From CAYOYK01 sp964408185 (GTDB lineage: Bacteria; Bacillota; Clostridia; Christensenellales; Aristaeellaceae): a stretch of 64,000 bases of DNA. The notes below the pieces were generated by a model, which was not told where the DNA came from, did not search any database, and saw nothing but the letters and a program-made list of their open reading frames with translations. The position numbers and the translations under genes are program-made. Positions 15,139 to 24,668 of the stretch are shown here, one piece after another. Numbering within the stretch: position 1 is the stretch's first letter; the number at the start of each line of letters is the position of its first letter. The stretch is from the NCBI GenBank assembly GCA_964408185.1, contig CAYOYK010000001.1, positions 92,606 to 156,605 of the forward strand, in the 5' to 3' direction.

Positions 15139-17295
15139 TCAGGCCTTGGGCGGCAGCATCGTCAGCGCGATGTGCTGCTTTTTGGCGTCCACCTCAACCA
15201 CCCATACCTTTATGACGTCGCCCACCTTCACCACCTCGGAGGGGTGCTTGATAAAGCGGTTTGCCATGCGGCTGATATGCACCAGTCCGTCCTGATGCAC
15301 GCCGATATCCACAAACGCGCCAAAGTCGATCACGTTGCGCACGGTTCCCATAAGCTCCATGCCGGAAGCCAGATCCTTGATATCCAGCACATCGGTGCGC
15401 AGAATGGGCTTGGGCAGTTCATCGCGGGGGTCGCGGCCGGGCTTTTGCAGCTCGCGCAGGATGTCCTTGAGCGTCGGCTCGCCCACGCCCACATCCGCCG
15501 CAAGCGCCTTGAGCCCCTTTTCCTCCGCGCGGGCCTGAATATCCTTGAGGCCGCCGGAGCGCACGTCGCTCAGCTCGTAGCCCAGCTCCGCCAAAAGCTG
15601 CTTGGCCGCGTCGTAGCTCTCAGGGTGAACGGCGGTCGCGTCCAGCACGTTTTTGCTGTCCTGCACGCGCAGAAAGCCCGCGCATTGCTCGTATGCCTTT
15701 GGGCCGAGCTTGGGCACCTTTTTGAGCTGCGCGCGGGAGGTCAGCCCGCTCTCCTCACGAAATGCCACGATGTTCTTGGCCAGCGCCGGGCCGATGCCCG
15801 CCACGTGGCTGAGCAGCGCCGCCGACGCGGTGCTGACCTCCACGCCCACGCTGTTGACGCAGCCCTCCACCACGCCGTCGAGGGCCTCCTCAAGCTGGGC
15901 CTCCTTGAGGTCGTGCTGGTATTGCCCCACGCCGATGGCCTTGGGGTCGATTTTCACAAGCTCGGCCAGCGGATCCTGCATGCGGCGGGCGATGCTCACC
16001 GCGCTGCGCAGGCTCACGTCGTACTGCGGGAACTCCTCCGCGGCCAGCTTGCTCGCCGAATACACCGACGCGCCCGCCTCGCTGACGATCATGTACTGCA
16101 CGCCTTCGCCCAGTTCAGGCAGCAGGCCGGCGATAAACTGCTCCGCCTCGCGACTGGCCGTGCCGTTGCCGATGGCGATGGCCGTGACCTTGTGCTTTTT
16201 GCACATGGCCTTGATATCGGCGCGCGCGCGCTGCTTGCCCGCCTCCGCGCCGGGCAGTGTGAAATGCCCCACGCCGGTCTCAAGCACCTTGCCGTTTTCA
16301 TCCACCACAGCGAGCTTGCACCCCGTGCGGAAGCCCGGATCCACGCCCAGCGTCACGCGGCCCTTCACAGGCGGGGCCATGAGGAGCTGGTGCAGGTTTT
16401 TGCCAAACACCTGTATTGCCGACGCGCTGGCCCGGTCGGTCAGCTCGGCGCGCACCTCGCGCTCGATGGACGGCGCGATCAGCCGCGACCACGCATCCTG
16501 CGCGGCAAGGCGCACCTGCTCGGTGGTCACGCTGCCCTCGCGCACGAAGGCCCGATCCAGCACGGCGTTGCTCGCCGCGTCGTCCATCTTGACGCTGGTT
16601 TTCAAATAGTCCTCGCGCTCGCCTCGGTTGATAGCCAGCACGCGGTGGTCCGGCAGCGTGCGTACATCCTGCTGAAAATCATAGTAGGTGCTGTACACGC
16701 TGTCCTCGTCCTTTGCGCGGGCCACCACCATCTTGCCGCTGCGGAACGCCAGCGCGCGCAGCTCCTTGCGCGCGTCCGCATCGTCGCTGATCTGCTCCGC
16801 CACGATATCCCGCGCGCCCTGAAGGGCCTCCTGCTCGTCGGCAACGCCCTGCTCGGCGCTGATGTATGCCCGCGCCATCTCCTCGGCGGAGCCGGACTTG
16901 ACGTTTTGCATCAGCAGCTGGAGCGCGAGAGGCTCAAGGCCCTTCTCCTTTGCGATGGTCGCGCGTGTGCGCCGCTTGGGCTTGTAGGGACGGTAGATAT
17001 CCTCCAGCTCGGCCAGCGTGGCGGCGGCGGCGAGCTTTTGCGTCAGCTCATCGGTCAGAACGCCCTGCTCGGTGAGCGAGCTCTGTATTTCCGCGCGGCG
17101 CTTATCCAACCCGCGCAGGTAGGTAAGGCGCTCGTACAGCTCCCGCAGCAGCTGATCGTCCAGCGAGCCGGTGGCCTCCTTGCGGTATCGCGCGATAAAG
17201 GGGATGGTATTGCCGTCGTCGATCAGCCCGACGACCACCTCCACCTGCGCCATACGCAGCTTAAATTCTGTGCAGAGCATGCCCAGTATATCCAT
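15139..17295 (-). CDS. tex: Tex-like RNA-binding transcription accessory protein
   Basis: The 718-residue protein has the complete Tex layout: N-terminal helical domain (IPFIARYRKEATGSLDDQ), YqgF/RNase H-like domain (TLGVDPGFRTGCKLAVVDENG), two helix-hairpin-helix units (VAGIGPALAKNIVAFR and LKKVPKLGPKAYEQCAGFLR) and a C-terminal S1 RNA-binding domain (GTVRNVIDFGAFVDIGVHQDGLVHIS). Tex binds nucleic acid and affects transcription; the precise role in Firmicutes is uncertain. GGGAG precedes the ATG. Confidence 0.95.
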   Translation of the reverse strand: MDILGMLCTEFKLRMAQVEVVVGLIDDGNTIPFIARYRKEATGSLDDQLLRELYERLTYLRGLDKRRAEIQSSLTEQGVLTDELTQKLAAAATLAELEDIYRPYKPKRRTRATIAKEKGLEPLALQLLMQNVKSGSAEEMARAYISAEQGVADEQEALQGARDIVAEQISDDADARKELRALAFRSGKMVVARAKDEDSVYSTYYDFQQDVRTLPDHRVLAINRGEREDYLKTSVKMDDAASNAVLDRAFVREGSVTTEQVRLAAQDAWSRLIAPSIEREVRAELTDRASASAIQVFGKNLHQLLMAPPVKGRVTLGVDPGFRTGCKLAVVDENGKVLETGVGHFTLPGAEAGKQRARADIKAMCKKHKVTAIAIGNGTASREAEQFIAGLLPELGEGVQYMIVSEAGASVYSASKLAAEEFPQYDVSLRSAVSIARRMQDPLAELVKIDPKAIGVGQYQHDLKEAQLEEALDGVVEGCVNSVGVEVSTASAALLSHVAGIGPALAKNIVAFREESGLTSRAQLKKVPKLGPKAYEQCAGFLRVQDSKNVLDATAVHPESYDAAKQLLAELGYELSDVRSGGLKDIQARAEEKGLKALAADVGVGEPTLKDILRELQKPGRDPRDELPKPILRTDVLDIKDLASGMELMGTVRNVIDFGAFVDIGVHQDGLVHISRMANRFIKHPSEVVKVGDVIKVWVVEVDAKKQHIALTMLPPKA

Positions 17296-17340
17296 TTGTA
17301 TACTCCCTTTCCAAGCCGCGCTTTGGGCGGCACGGAGAAC

Positions 17341-17369
17341 AGTGTATCAAATTCCGGCGTTCGTGGCAA
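17341..17369 (-). promoter_or_regulatory. Promoter for tex
   Basis: Minus-strand TTGCCA and TACACT are 17 bases apart, about 45 bases upstream of the tex start. Confidence 0.55.
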
Positions 17370-17394
17370 GCGAAACCGACGGGGCGCGCGTGCG

Positions 17395-17415
17395 AAACAG
17401 CCTTTACGGCTGTTT
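17395..17415 (-). terminator. Hairpin at the 3' end of the glycan operon
   Basis: AAACAGCC and GGCTGTTT pair around a short loop and overlap the last codons and stop of the GH78 gene. It is the likely end of the long minus-strand operon, although the U-tract is short. Confidence 0.45.
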
Positions 17416-20137
17416 AGGGCTGTTGGGCTCCGTTCTGGCGCAAGGCTTGATCCAGCTGCCGCAGCGCGTCCTGCGAAAGCGCGACAAAGGGCGTATCACA
17501 GAGCTGCCGCAGGTTCATGCCGTGCATGGCCGGAGGCACCTGCCGGGGCTGCACTCCCGCGTCCCGCAGACAGCGCAGGCAGTATTCGCTCTCCTCCAAG
17601 TCCTCCAACGGGCTTTGAAGATCGTAGTGCGGCACCATGGCAGGCTGGGGCTGATAGCGCGTGTGATAGCGGCCCGCCTTTAGCTCCACAACGGGAGCAG
17701 GGTGGTTGGGCAAATGCAGCGTCGCGGTCGCCCCAAAGGGTACGGCAACGTCCAGCGCGAAGCTCCCGTCCGCCATGATCTCATAGGAAACAGCGTATTC
17801 TCCCGCCGCGGACCGATAGGTCATATCCACCTTGGGCAGCCGATAATCCGGCATGGGCTGAATGATGCTGCGGCGGAAGCCGGGTGCGTCCTCCGTGGGG
17901 CGAAGACCCGCCATGCAGCGGTACATCCATTCCACGATGCTGCCATAGCTGTAATGGTTCAAGCTGTTCATTTGAATGGGATTCATGCTGCCGTCGGGCA
18001 GCAGCGAATTCCAGCGCTCCCACACCGTGGTGGCGCCCAGATTGACCTCGTACAGCCAGCTTGGGTAATCCTCGTTGAGCAGCAAGCGGTAAGCCATCGC
18101 GTTCAAGCCAAATTGACTCAACGCTTTGCACAAATACGCGGTCCCCACAAAGCCTGTTTTCAGATGAACCTTCGCCGCCTTGAGCTTCTCGGCCAGCGCC
18201 CTTGCGGTTCGCTCCTCCGTTCCGCACGGGCAAAGCCCAAACCACAGCGCCAGCACGTAACCGCATTGCGTGGTGATGCACAGCCTCCCGTTGGGGGAGA
18301 AATACTCGCGGCGCAGGGCGGCGAGCACCTCCTCCGCCAAAGCGCCGTAGGCCGCGGCATCCTGCGCATATCCCAGCACCTTCGCGGCCTTGGATACCAG
18401 ACTGGCCGAATGGTAGTAATAGGCGCTGGCAATGTAGCCGTCCTCGGTCCCGCCCTTGAAGCCATCGTCAGCCTCGTTATCCAGCCCCAGCCAATCCCCA
18501 AAGTGAAAGCCCGTCGTCCACAGCCGATGGTCGCCCGTCTGCGCGTCAATGCCGCGGATGTAATCAACCCACGCTTTCATGCTCCCGTACTGCACGCCGA
18601 GAATGCTGTCGTCTCCGGAGAAGCAGTACAGCGTCCAAGGAATAATGGTCGCGGCGTCTCCCCAAGCGGAGCAGCTTCCGTTCTCGCCAAAGCTCGGCAC
18701 CACATGGGGCATGGCTCCTTGGTGATGGGCTTGCTCCTGCCGCATATCGCGGCAGAATTTCCGCAGGAACCCTTGGCTGTCCGTCAGGAAGCACGCCGTG
18801 GCGGCAAACACCTGAGCGTCCGCCGTCCAGCCCATTCGTTCGCTGCGTTGCGGACAGTCCGTCGGAATCTCCACGTAGTTGGAGCGCTGCCCCCACCGCG
18901 TGTTTTCAATGAGCCGATTCACCTGTGCGTTGGACGTGTGCAGGGTACCGATGTCCTCCATGTCCGACCATAGGGCGCAGGCGGTATAATCCTCCGGATG
19001 AATCTCCTGCACGCCTTCCACCTGCACATAGCGGAACCCGTAGTAGGTGAAGTGCGGGGCGAGCCGCCCGGAGCGACCGTCGCTGTGATAGACATACTCC
19101 GCCTTGGCCGTGCCCAAATTGTCACGATACAGGCGCCCGCGCTCCATGTGCTCACCGTACAGCAGGCGCAGTGTCTTCTCCTTGGGCAAGGCGCAGCGCA
19201 CTTCTACAAAGCCTGCCATGTTTTGGCCGAAATCCAAGACCCATTCTCCTTGCGGAGTTTTCAGCACCTGCTCCACGCCGCGGCGATGCTGCACCCGCAA
19301 GGCCGGGCTCAGCCGATCCATGGTGGGATGCCGCTCGTTGGGCAAAACAACGCAGGGCTGCCAGTCTGCCCGCCGTCCGGGATCGTACACCTCCCCATCG
19401 TAGATGCCGGAGGATACCACCGGGCTGGGGCTGACCTCCCAGCTTCCGTCGCTGGGCAGCACCTGCTCGTCCAAATGAATTTCCGCAAGCAGCGCGTAGT
19501 GATCTCCAAAATGGCGGGACTTCCCCTCCAGCCCAAACCGCCCCATGTACCACCCTTCGCCCATGAGGAATGTCAGCGTGTTCTCGCCCTCCGCCAGACG
19601 CCCGGTCAAATCGAACGTCTGCACCTGCACGCAGTCGCTGTACACCGTCAGGCCGGGCAGAAGGTATTCGTCTCCGAGCTTTGCTCCGTTGAGATAGACC
19701 TCGTACAGGCCAAGTCCGGTGGCATACAGCCGCGCTTGCTTGGGCAGCGAGCGGAGGGTAAATCCCTTGCGCAGCATGGGAGGCTGCTCCGCAGGCAAAG
19801 GGCTGCCCACCCATTGCCCCTGCCACGGCTCCTGCTGTTTGCCTGTCTCAAAAACCTGCACATCGCTTTGGGCGGCATCCCCCGCGTCGCCCTCCACCTC
19901 CACCTGCCATGTGTAGCGGGTCCGCGGTTTGAGCGCGACGGGCACGGCCGTGGACAGAGAATCCAGCTCCCGCCATCCCGTGGTGTATATTTCCTGTCGC
20001 TCCTGCCATACGCGCAGTCGGGAGCAACGCTGCCGGGTCGAGTCCGTCTCGCTGACGCGCCAGCTTGCGCGCAGGCAGGAAAGGTCGTATCCCACAGGCT
20101 GGCTGAGATGGTTCATTTGGCAATGATCGATTCGCAT
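17414..20137 (-). CDS. Glycoside hydrolase family 78 (alpha-L-rhamnosidase-like)
   Basis: The 907-residue protein matches bacterial alpha-L-rhamnosidases: N-terminal beta-sandwich carbohydrate-binding modules (LRASWRVSETDS; KQARLYATGLGLYEVYLNG), a YGFRYVQVEG strand, the acid-region signature CPQRSERMGWTADAQVFAAT, then an (alpha/alpha)6 barrel with TTVWERWNSL and NHYSYGSIVEWMYRCMAGL. No signal peptide, so it acts in the cytoplasm on imported oligosaccharides or glycosides. It is the last gene of the operon. A cytoplasmic rhamnosidase implies a rhamnosylated substrate, but the sugar is inferred from family, not proved. Confidence 0.9.
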   Translation of the reverse strand: MRIDHCQMNHLSQPVGYDLSCLRASWRVSETDSTRQRCSRLRVWQERQEIYTTGWRELDSLSTAVPVALKPRTRYTWQVEVEGDAGDAAQSDVQVFETGKQQEPWQGQWVGSPLPAEQPPMLRKGFTLRSLPKQARLYATGLGLYEVYLNGAKLGDEYLLPGLTVYSDCVQVQTFDLTGRLAEGENTLTFLMGEGWYMGRFGLEGKSRHFGDHYALLAEIHLDEQVLPSDGSWEVSPSPVVSSGIYDGEVYDPGRRADWQPCVVLPNERHPTMDRLSPALRVQHRRGVEQVLKTPQGEWVLDFGQNMAGFVEVRCALPKEKTLRLLYGEHMERGRLYRDNLGTAKAEYVYHSDGRSGRLAPHFTYYGFRYVQVEGVQEIHPEDYTACALWSDMEDIGTLHTSNAQVNRLIENTRWGQRSNYVEIPTDCPQRSERMGWTADAQVFAATACFLTDSQGFLRKFCRDMRQEQAHHQGAMPHVVPSFGENGSCSAWGDAATIIPWTLYCFSGDDSILGVQYGSMKAWVDYIRGIDAQTGDHRLWTTGFHFGDWLGLDNEADDGFKGGTEDGYIASAYYYHSASLVSKAAKVLGYAQDAAAYGALAEEVLAALRREYFSPNGRLCITTQCGYVLALWFGLCPCGTEERTARALAEKLKAAKVHLKTGFVGTAYLCKALSQFGLNAMAYRLLLNEDYPSWLYEVNLGATTVWERWNSLLPDGSMNPIQMNSLNHYSYGSIVEWMYRCMAGLRPTEDAPGFRRSIIQPMPDYRLPKVDMTYRSAAGEYAVSYEIMADGSFALDVAVPFGATATLHLPNHPAPVVELKAGRYHTRYQPQPAMVPHYDLQSPLEDLEESEYCLRCLRDAGVQPRQVPPAMHGMNLRQLCDTPFVALSQDALRQLDQALRQNGAQQP

Positions 20138-20162
20138 GGCTGCTCCCTCCCCAAAACGCAAG

Positions 20163-20197
20163 GCATCCCGCAAAGAAAACACCGCTTTGCGGGATGC
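20163..20197 (-). terminator. 13-bp hairpin between the MBL-fold and GH78 genes
   Basis: GCATCCCGCAAAG and CTTTGCGGGATGC pair perfectly in the 75-base gap. There is no immediate U-run, so it may be a leaky terminator or an mRNA-processing/stability element that lowers GH78 expression relative to upstream genes. Confidence 0.45.
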
Positions 20198-20212
20198 CCG
20201 TATCAAGCGCCG

Positions 20213-21049
20213 TCAGCGCGTTAAGCCCTCCACGTCGGCGCGCCTGCTGATGAAGCTGGCGCGCCCCTTGCGCACGCGGCACAGCGTGTGCGCATCGGGC
20301 CGCATCTCAATGTAGCGATGCTGCAGCGGCAAAGGCTGTCCCTGCCCCGCCAGCAAGGTATCGCACAGCGCAATGTAATCATCCACATAGCTCACATCGA
20401 TGGGCGTCCCGTTATGGTTGGGATACAGCTGCCGGTACTTTCCGTACAATGCCTTTACGCGCTCGCAATTGGCCCGGTGCCGCTCCAGCCGCTGCCGGTA
20501 CACATACGTGTCCCTGTGCGCGGGGCAGAGATCATACAGCAGCACTTGGGCGGCCTCCAGCTCATCGCCGCACAGCAGCATGCCGTATTTTTCATCCAGC
20601 AGCATCAGGCTGGAATTGGAGTGAGCCGTAAGCAGCAGGATTTCGACCTGACGGTTTCCCAAGTCGATCAACTGACCGTCCGCGACGGGGAGCTTCTCAT
20701 AATCGGGATAAGGGAGCGCTGCTAGGTCAAACGGCGCTTCCGCCAGCATGCACGCGTCCTCGGCCCAGTTGGGATGCACCATCACCTGCTGCCACTCGCC
20801 GTTGCCGCCCGCGTGGTCGGGGTGAAAATGGGTGTTGATGACTTGGATGGGCAAGCGCGTCAGGCCCTCCACAAAGCCGCGAAGGTTGCCTGCGCCCCAG
20901 CCGGTATCCACCAGCAAGGCGCGCTGCGTACCCTCCAGCAGATACATGTATTCCGTCCCGTTCATAAAGCTGATGATCCATGTTTCCGCATTGCATTTCC
21001 ACGCCATATAGGTACCAAATTCGTCTGTGAGACTGGGCTGATTCATCAT
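20213..21049 (-). CDS. Metallo-beta-lactamase-fold hydrolase in the glycan operon
   Basis: The 278-residue protein has the classic MBL-fold metal site: NTHFHPDHAGGNGE, a third His in LLTAHSNSSLML, an Asp in LLCGDELEAAQVLLY and a His late in YPNHNGTPID. Its N-terminus (TWIISFMNGTEYMYLLEG) precedes LLVDTGWGAGN. Members of this group hydrolyse esters, lactones or thioesters; within a rhamnosidase operon a lactonase or acyl-esterase step is plausible but unproved. Two adjacent ATGs follow AAGGAGGA; the first is used. Only 10 bases separate it from the GH3 gene. Confidence 0.8.
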   Translation of the reverse strand: MMNQPSLTDEFGTYMAWKCNAETWIISFMNGTEYMYLLEGTQRALLVDTGWGAGNLRGFVEGLTRLPIQVINTHFHPDHAGGNGEWQQVMVHPNWAEDACMLAEAPFDLAALPYPDYEKLPVADGQLIDLGNRQVEILLLTAHSNSSLMLLDEKYGMLLCGDELEAAQVLLYDLCPAHRDTYVYRQRLERHRANCERVKALYGKYRQLYPNHNGTPIDVSYVDDYIALCDTLLAGQGQPLPLQHRYIEMRPDAHTLCRVRKGRASFISRRADVEGLTR

Positions 21050-21059
21050 GTTGTCCTCC

Positions 21060-22778
21060 TTACATAAACTTGGCGCCCCAAATTCCTCCGCACCACACGT
21101 CCACGGGGGCCTTGCCTTGGAAGGCGCTGCGCCCCATGATCTTATCCACAAACGCTTCCACGCAATAGCTGTTTGAGGAGTAGCAGTTCACAAAGGTTGG
21201 GATAAAGGGCGCGTCTATCATGTGATACGGATTGGCAAAGGAAACAAACAGGGTGGGGATTTCCTTGACGTACCAAGGCTCGTTGGCGGCCATCAGCGGA
21301 ATCCAGTCCAAACGGCGCGTCGTGTTGTTGGAGCCCGTGGCCACGTTGGCCGCTACGATGGACAGATCAAACTTGCGCTTCATATCGGCCACGCCGGCCT
21401 CGAAGATTTCACCGTGCTCCATGGTCGCGTAATCGTACATGGATACGGCGAAGCCCTCTTGCTCCAAGGCTTTGCGCAGCAGTTCCCCGATCGTGCCGTT
21501 ATCGCCAAAGCTGCCCGACTGCTGCTCGCCCAGCACGGTGAGCCGAATCCGCGGGGTTTTGGCGGGAGAGACGGGCAGCAGATGCTGATTGTCCTTCACC
21601 AATGTGACGGCCTCTTGGGCGCATTGCTTTGCCCAAGCCACGTGCTGCGGGCTGCCCAGCGCGCTCAGCCGCTCCTGCGTGGGAACCAGCGTGCCCTGCG
21701 CCTGCTTGCGGTGCAGCTTCATGCTGGCTTTGGTTGCGAGGATCCGCAGAACGGCCTCATTGAGCCGCTGGCCGGTAACCCGACCGTCGCTTAATCCATC
21801 CCGGATGGCTTGATAATCCTCATCGATGTTCTTGCAAAAAAGGATCATGTCCGCGCCCGCCATCAGCGCTGTCTGTACGGCTTCCTTGCGCGTCAAGGAG
21901 CCCGTAAAGCCCAGCATGGGGGTGGCGTCCGTGGTGATAAGCCCCTCAAAGCCCAGCTCGCCGCGCAGCAAATCCGTCATCAGGATTTTGTTGGTGGAAG
22001 CGGGCAATATCTCCTCGTCCTTGATCGAGGGGCACAGCTTGCGCGTCATGGCAGGCTGAAGGATATGCCCTACCATTACGGTCTGCGCGCCCTCCTCAAT
22101 CAGCCGACGATAGACCGCGCCGTAGGTGCGCTCCCATTCCTCGGCGGTCAGGCTGTTGACGCTGCTTAGCAGATGCTGATCCCGCTCGTCCACGCCATCC
22201 CCCGGAAAATGCTTGATACAGACCGCCATGCCATCGCCGGTTTCGGCCACGCCCTTCATGTAAGCGGAGGCCATGTCCCGCACCCGCTGAGGATCGCTCC
22301 CGAAGGTGCGCACGTTGGTGATGGGGTTGCGCCAATTCATGTCGATATCAACAATGGGGGCAAACGCCCAGTTGCAGCCTACCGCGCCGCCCTCGTCGCC
22401 GCATACCAAGCCCAGCTTGTATGCCATATCCACATTATCGGTTGCCGCCACCTGCATTTCCTTGGCAAAATGCGTCCCCTGATGGGCCACGCCGTTGCCG
22501 CCGCTTTCCAGGTTGGCGGCCAGCAGCATGGGGATCCGGGACGCCCGCTGCATCGCGCGATGGGCCTCTTGGATCTCTTTTCCGTCTCCCGTGCGATACA
22601 TAAATCCGCCGGGCTTGTACTTGGCGATGTGCTCCGACAGCGCTTGGGCGTCCGTCAGCATGCCCGTCACGCAGAAGATCTGCCCGATTTTTTCTTCTTC
22701 CGTCATGGACAGCAGCGTATCCTGCACCCACGCAATGTCCTCGTCTGATAAATAAAAGGGCTTCTGCTTCATATCCAT
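21060..22778 (-). CDS. Glycoside hydrolase family 3 protein (NagZ-like)
   Basis: The 572-residue protein has the GH3 barrel followed by an alpha/beta sandwich. It contains the KHFPGDGVDERDQH loop, which in NagZ-type enzymes supplies the Asp/His catalytic dyad, and the nucleophile-type Asp in LITTDATPML. An N-terminal IGQIFCV and NLESGGNGVA also fit beta-N-acetylhexosaminidase-like GH3s. There is no signal peptide. Its place between transporter and rhamnosidase genes suggests removal of a beta-linked sugar from an imported substrate rather than peptidoglycan recycling, but the NagZ-like dyad leaves hexosaminidase activity open. Confidence 0.86.
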   Translation of the reverse strand: MDMKQKPFYLSDEDIAWVQDTLLSMTEEEKIGQIFCVTGMLTDAQALSEHIAKYKPGGFMYRTGDGKEIQEAHRAMQRASRIPMLLAANLESGGNGVAHQGTHFAKEMQVAATDNVDMAYKLGLVCGDEGGAVGCNWAFAPIVDIDMNWRNPITNVRTFGSDPQRVRDMASAYMKGVAETGDGMAVCIKHFPGDGVDERDQHLLSSVNSLTAEEWERTYGAVYRRLIEEGAQTVMVGHILQPAMTRKLCPSIKDEEILPASTNKILMTDLLRGELGFEGLITTDATPMLGFTGSLTRKEAVQTALMAGADMILFCKNIDEDYQAIRDGLSDGRVTGQRLNEAVLRILATKASMKLHRKQAQGTLVPTQERLSALGSPQHVAWAKQCAQEAVTLVKDNQHLLPVSPAKTPRIRLTVLGEQQSGSFGDNGTIGELLRKALEQEGFAVSMYDYATMEHGEIFEAGVADMKRKFDLSIVAANVATGSNNTTRRLDWIPLMAANEPWYVKEIPTLFVSFANPYHMIDAPFIPTFVNCYSSNSYCVEAFVDKIMGRSAFQGKAPVDVWCGGIWGAKFM

Positions 22779-22793
22779 AGGGGGTTCTCCTCT

Positions 22794-23189
22794 CTATGCC
22801 CAGTTTATCACTTGGGCCGACTGCATGCCTGCGTGTATTTCCGCCGTGGCTTGGGTGACCGCGAATACCACAAAGCGTCCATCGTCCGCCCGGTACATTT
22901 TTTTCAGTCCGGGGCTGTTGAGCAGAGCCGCCTGCCGCGCCTCCGCGCGATCATCCTCCACGGCAATCGCGGATACCCGCACCCATGTGCCCAGATAGAA
23001 AGCGCAAAGGCTGACGTGGGGGTCCTGCTTTAGCTCTTGGTATACCGCTTTTTGATTATTGGTGTTGAAATAGAGCTTGCCCTCAAAGGAGAACAGCTCG
23101 CCAAAGGGACGCTGCGTGGGCACGCCGTTCTTGAGCGTCGCCAAGGTAAACATGCCGGCCTTTTGAATGACCTCCAAAACCTGATTCAT
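22794..23189 (-). CDS. Pyridoxamine 5'-phosphate oxidase-like flavin-binding protein
   Basis: A 131-residue split-barrel protein: MFTLATLKNGVPTQRPFGELFSFEGKLYFNTNNQKAVYQELK is the PNPOx-like FMN-binding N-terminus (residues 13-54), followed by strands ending in RFVVFAVTQATAEIH. Such small proteins bind FMN or F420 and act as general reductases or heme-binding proteins; true pyridoxine oxidase activity is unlikely at this length. The start overlaps the stop of the upstream membrane-protein gene (ATGA). Its presence in a glycan operon is unusual. Confidence 0.78.
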   Translation of the reverse strand: MNQVLEVIQKAGMFTLATLKNGVPTQRPFGELFSFEGKLYFNTNNQKAVYQELKQDPHVSLCAFYLGTWVRVSAIAVEDDRAEARQAALLNSPGLKKMYRADDGRFVVFAVTQATAEIHAGMQSAQVINWA

Positions 23190-23635
23190 ACATTAACCTC
23201 CTTCGAGTCGGGGGGTGCGATCAGCGGATGCAGCAGCCATTGCGATAGGCTTGCGACCACGTACCCCGCCAGCAGCGCCCACGGATAGATCCCCAGCCAC
23301 GCGGGAAAGTAAGCCGGCGTGAACCCGACTGCCACCGCCGTCATCAGCAGGCTCATCAACGTCGTAAAGATGAGGTTGTTCGCCAGCGTTCCCGCCAGAA
23401 TGGCTGGCAGAACCGGCTTTGCATGGAGCCGTTCCGCCGTGCAGCGCCCAATGCGCTCTGCCGGAATGACGGCCGAGATGCACAGGCTGATCCCGTAGGC
23501 CACGAGCAGATCCTTCAGCAGCGCCGTTCCCAAGGGGACATGGTTCAGGATCGCCACCGTGCCCGTCATGCCCAAGGCCATGAAGAAATTGTGCAGCAGA
23601 AAGTACGCCCATGCCTTTCCATTCCACTTCCGCAT
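23186..23635 (-). CDS. Small four-helix membrane protein (possibly DUF2798)
   Basis: This 149-residue protein has four predicted membrane helices (about residues 8-28, 35-55, 76-102 and 115-140) and no recognised catalytic residues. The HNFFMALGMTG start and paired helices resemble DUF2798 proteins, but I am not certain. It overlaps both neighbours by ATGA junctions (permease upstream, PNPOx-like downstream), so it is part of the operon and co-translated with a putative flavoprotein. Confidence 0.6.
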   Translation of the reverse strand: MRKWNGKAWAYFLLHNFFMALGMTGTVAILNHVPLGTALLKDLLVAYGISLCISAVIPAERIGRCTAERLHAKPVLPAILAGTLANNLIFTTLMSLLMTAVAVGFTPAYFPAWLGIYPWALLAGYVVASLSQWLLHPLIAPPDSKEVNV

Positions 23636-24654
23636 CAGCCCTCACAACCTTTCTGCTGCTCTGCCAGAGCGCGCTGCTTCTTTTGGCGGAACAGCTTCAT
23701 TTCCTCCAATTTGTAGATATTGCCGCTATAAGCAAAGAAGCTGATGACGATCAATCCGCTCAGAATGCTCTGCATGCTGGTGGAGACTCCCAGCTTGCCA
23801 AAGGCGGCAATCAGCAGCGCCTGCACAATGGCGCCCATAATGACGCCCACGTTACGGTCGCCATATTTCGCCAAAACGCCGCCGATGAACATGGGCAGGA
23901 AGGCATTCTGAATATAGCTGATAGAGCTCAGCGAGATCTCCGGGTCTGTTTTGCCAAAGACGCACAGGTTCATGATGCCCGCGGCGCCCAGCAGCGCTCC
24001 CGCGATGAGATTGCAGCCTATCGCGTTGGGCTTTTCCTTCACGCCCACGTTCACGGCGATTTCCTGCCCGCTTTGCAGGCTTCTTGTGTTGTAGCCAAAT
24101 TTTGTATAATTCAGCACAACAAAGAGAACTGCCAGAATGCAAAGAATCAGGATGTAGATATACGGCTTGAAGGCCCAGATGGTCAGATCGTTCCGCCCGA
24201 TGATGCTCACGCCGCCGCCGTTGGTGCTGATGTATCCGATGGCCTCGTAGAGCATGCACACGCCCAAGGAGGAGATCATGGGCGGCAAGCGCAGCGTGAC
24301 ATACACCAGCCCGTTGACGGAGCCGAGAATCGCGCCAAACAGCATGGTGGTCACTACTTGAAACACAGCGCCGCCCAAGCCGGACAGCCCCAGCGCCAAT
24401 GTCAGCTTGCCGCCAAGCAGCGTAGCCAGCACTAAGGTCGCGCCCACGGAAAAATCAAACCGTCCGCTGGTCAGATTATAGCTTACCGCCAAGGCAATGC
24501 AGCCTGTGATGATGGCGTTGCGCAGCATAACGGTAAAATCGCTGCCTACGCCAAAGCCCACGGCCCCAAACGCGGAGCAAAGCAGGCGAAGAAAAACATA
24601 CGCGATCACAGGCAGCGCAATCATATGCAGCATATTGCTGAGCAGTTTTTTCAT
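23635..24654 (-). CDS. Sugar ABC transporter permease, RbsC-like (second permease)
   Basis: The 339-residue permease has eight to ten hydrophobic helices and the BPD_transp_2 signature region (LTSGRFDFSVGATLVLATLLGG and GAILGSVNGLVYVTLRLPPMI), as in ribose/autoinducer-2-type importers. An AAAGGAGAG site points to the second of two in-frame ATGs. It pairs with the adjacent permease, so the transporter is probably a heterodimer, as in LsrCD-type systems. It carries the substrate delivered by the binding protein encoded first in the operon. Confidence 0.9.
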   Translation of the reverse strand: MKKLLSNMLHMIALPVIAYVFLRLLCSAFGAVGFGVGSDFTVMLRNAIITGCIALAVSYNLTSGRFDFSVGATLVLATLLGGKLTLALGLSGLGGAVFQVVTTMLFGAILGSVNGLVYVTLRLPPMISSLGVCMLYEAIGYISTNGGGVSIIGRNDLTIWAFKPYIYILILCILAVLFVVLNYTKFGYNTRSLQSGQEIAVNVGVKEKPNAIGCNLIAGALLGAAGIMNLCVFGKTDPEISLSSISYIQNAFLPMFIGGVLAKYGDRNVGVIMGAIVQALLIAAFGKLGVSTSMQSILSGLIVISFFAYSGNIYKLEEMKLFRQKKQRALAEQQKGCEG

Positions 24655-24668
24655 CGGAATCTCTCCTT

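Noticed and set aside
15103..15139. Terminator for tex from the CCGAACA/TGTTCGG inverted repeat
   Set aside because: The 7-bp stem has a 23-base loop and no U-run, and it lies upstream of the rpiR promoter; an operator is as likely.
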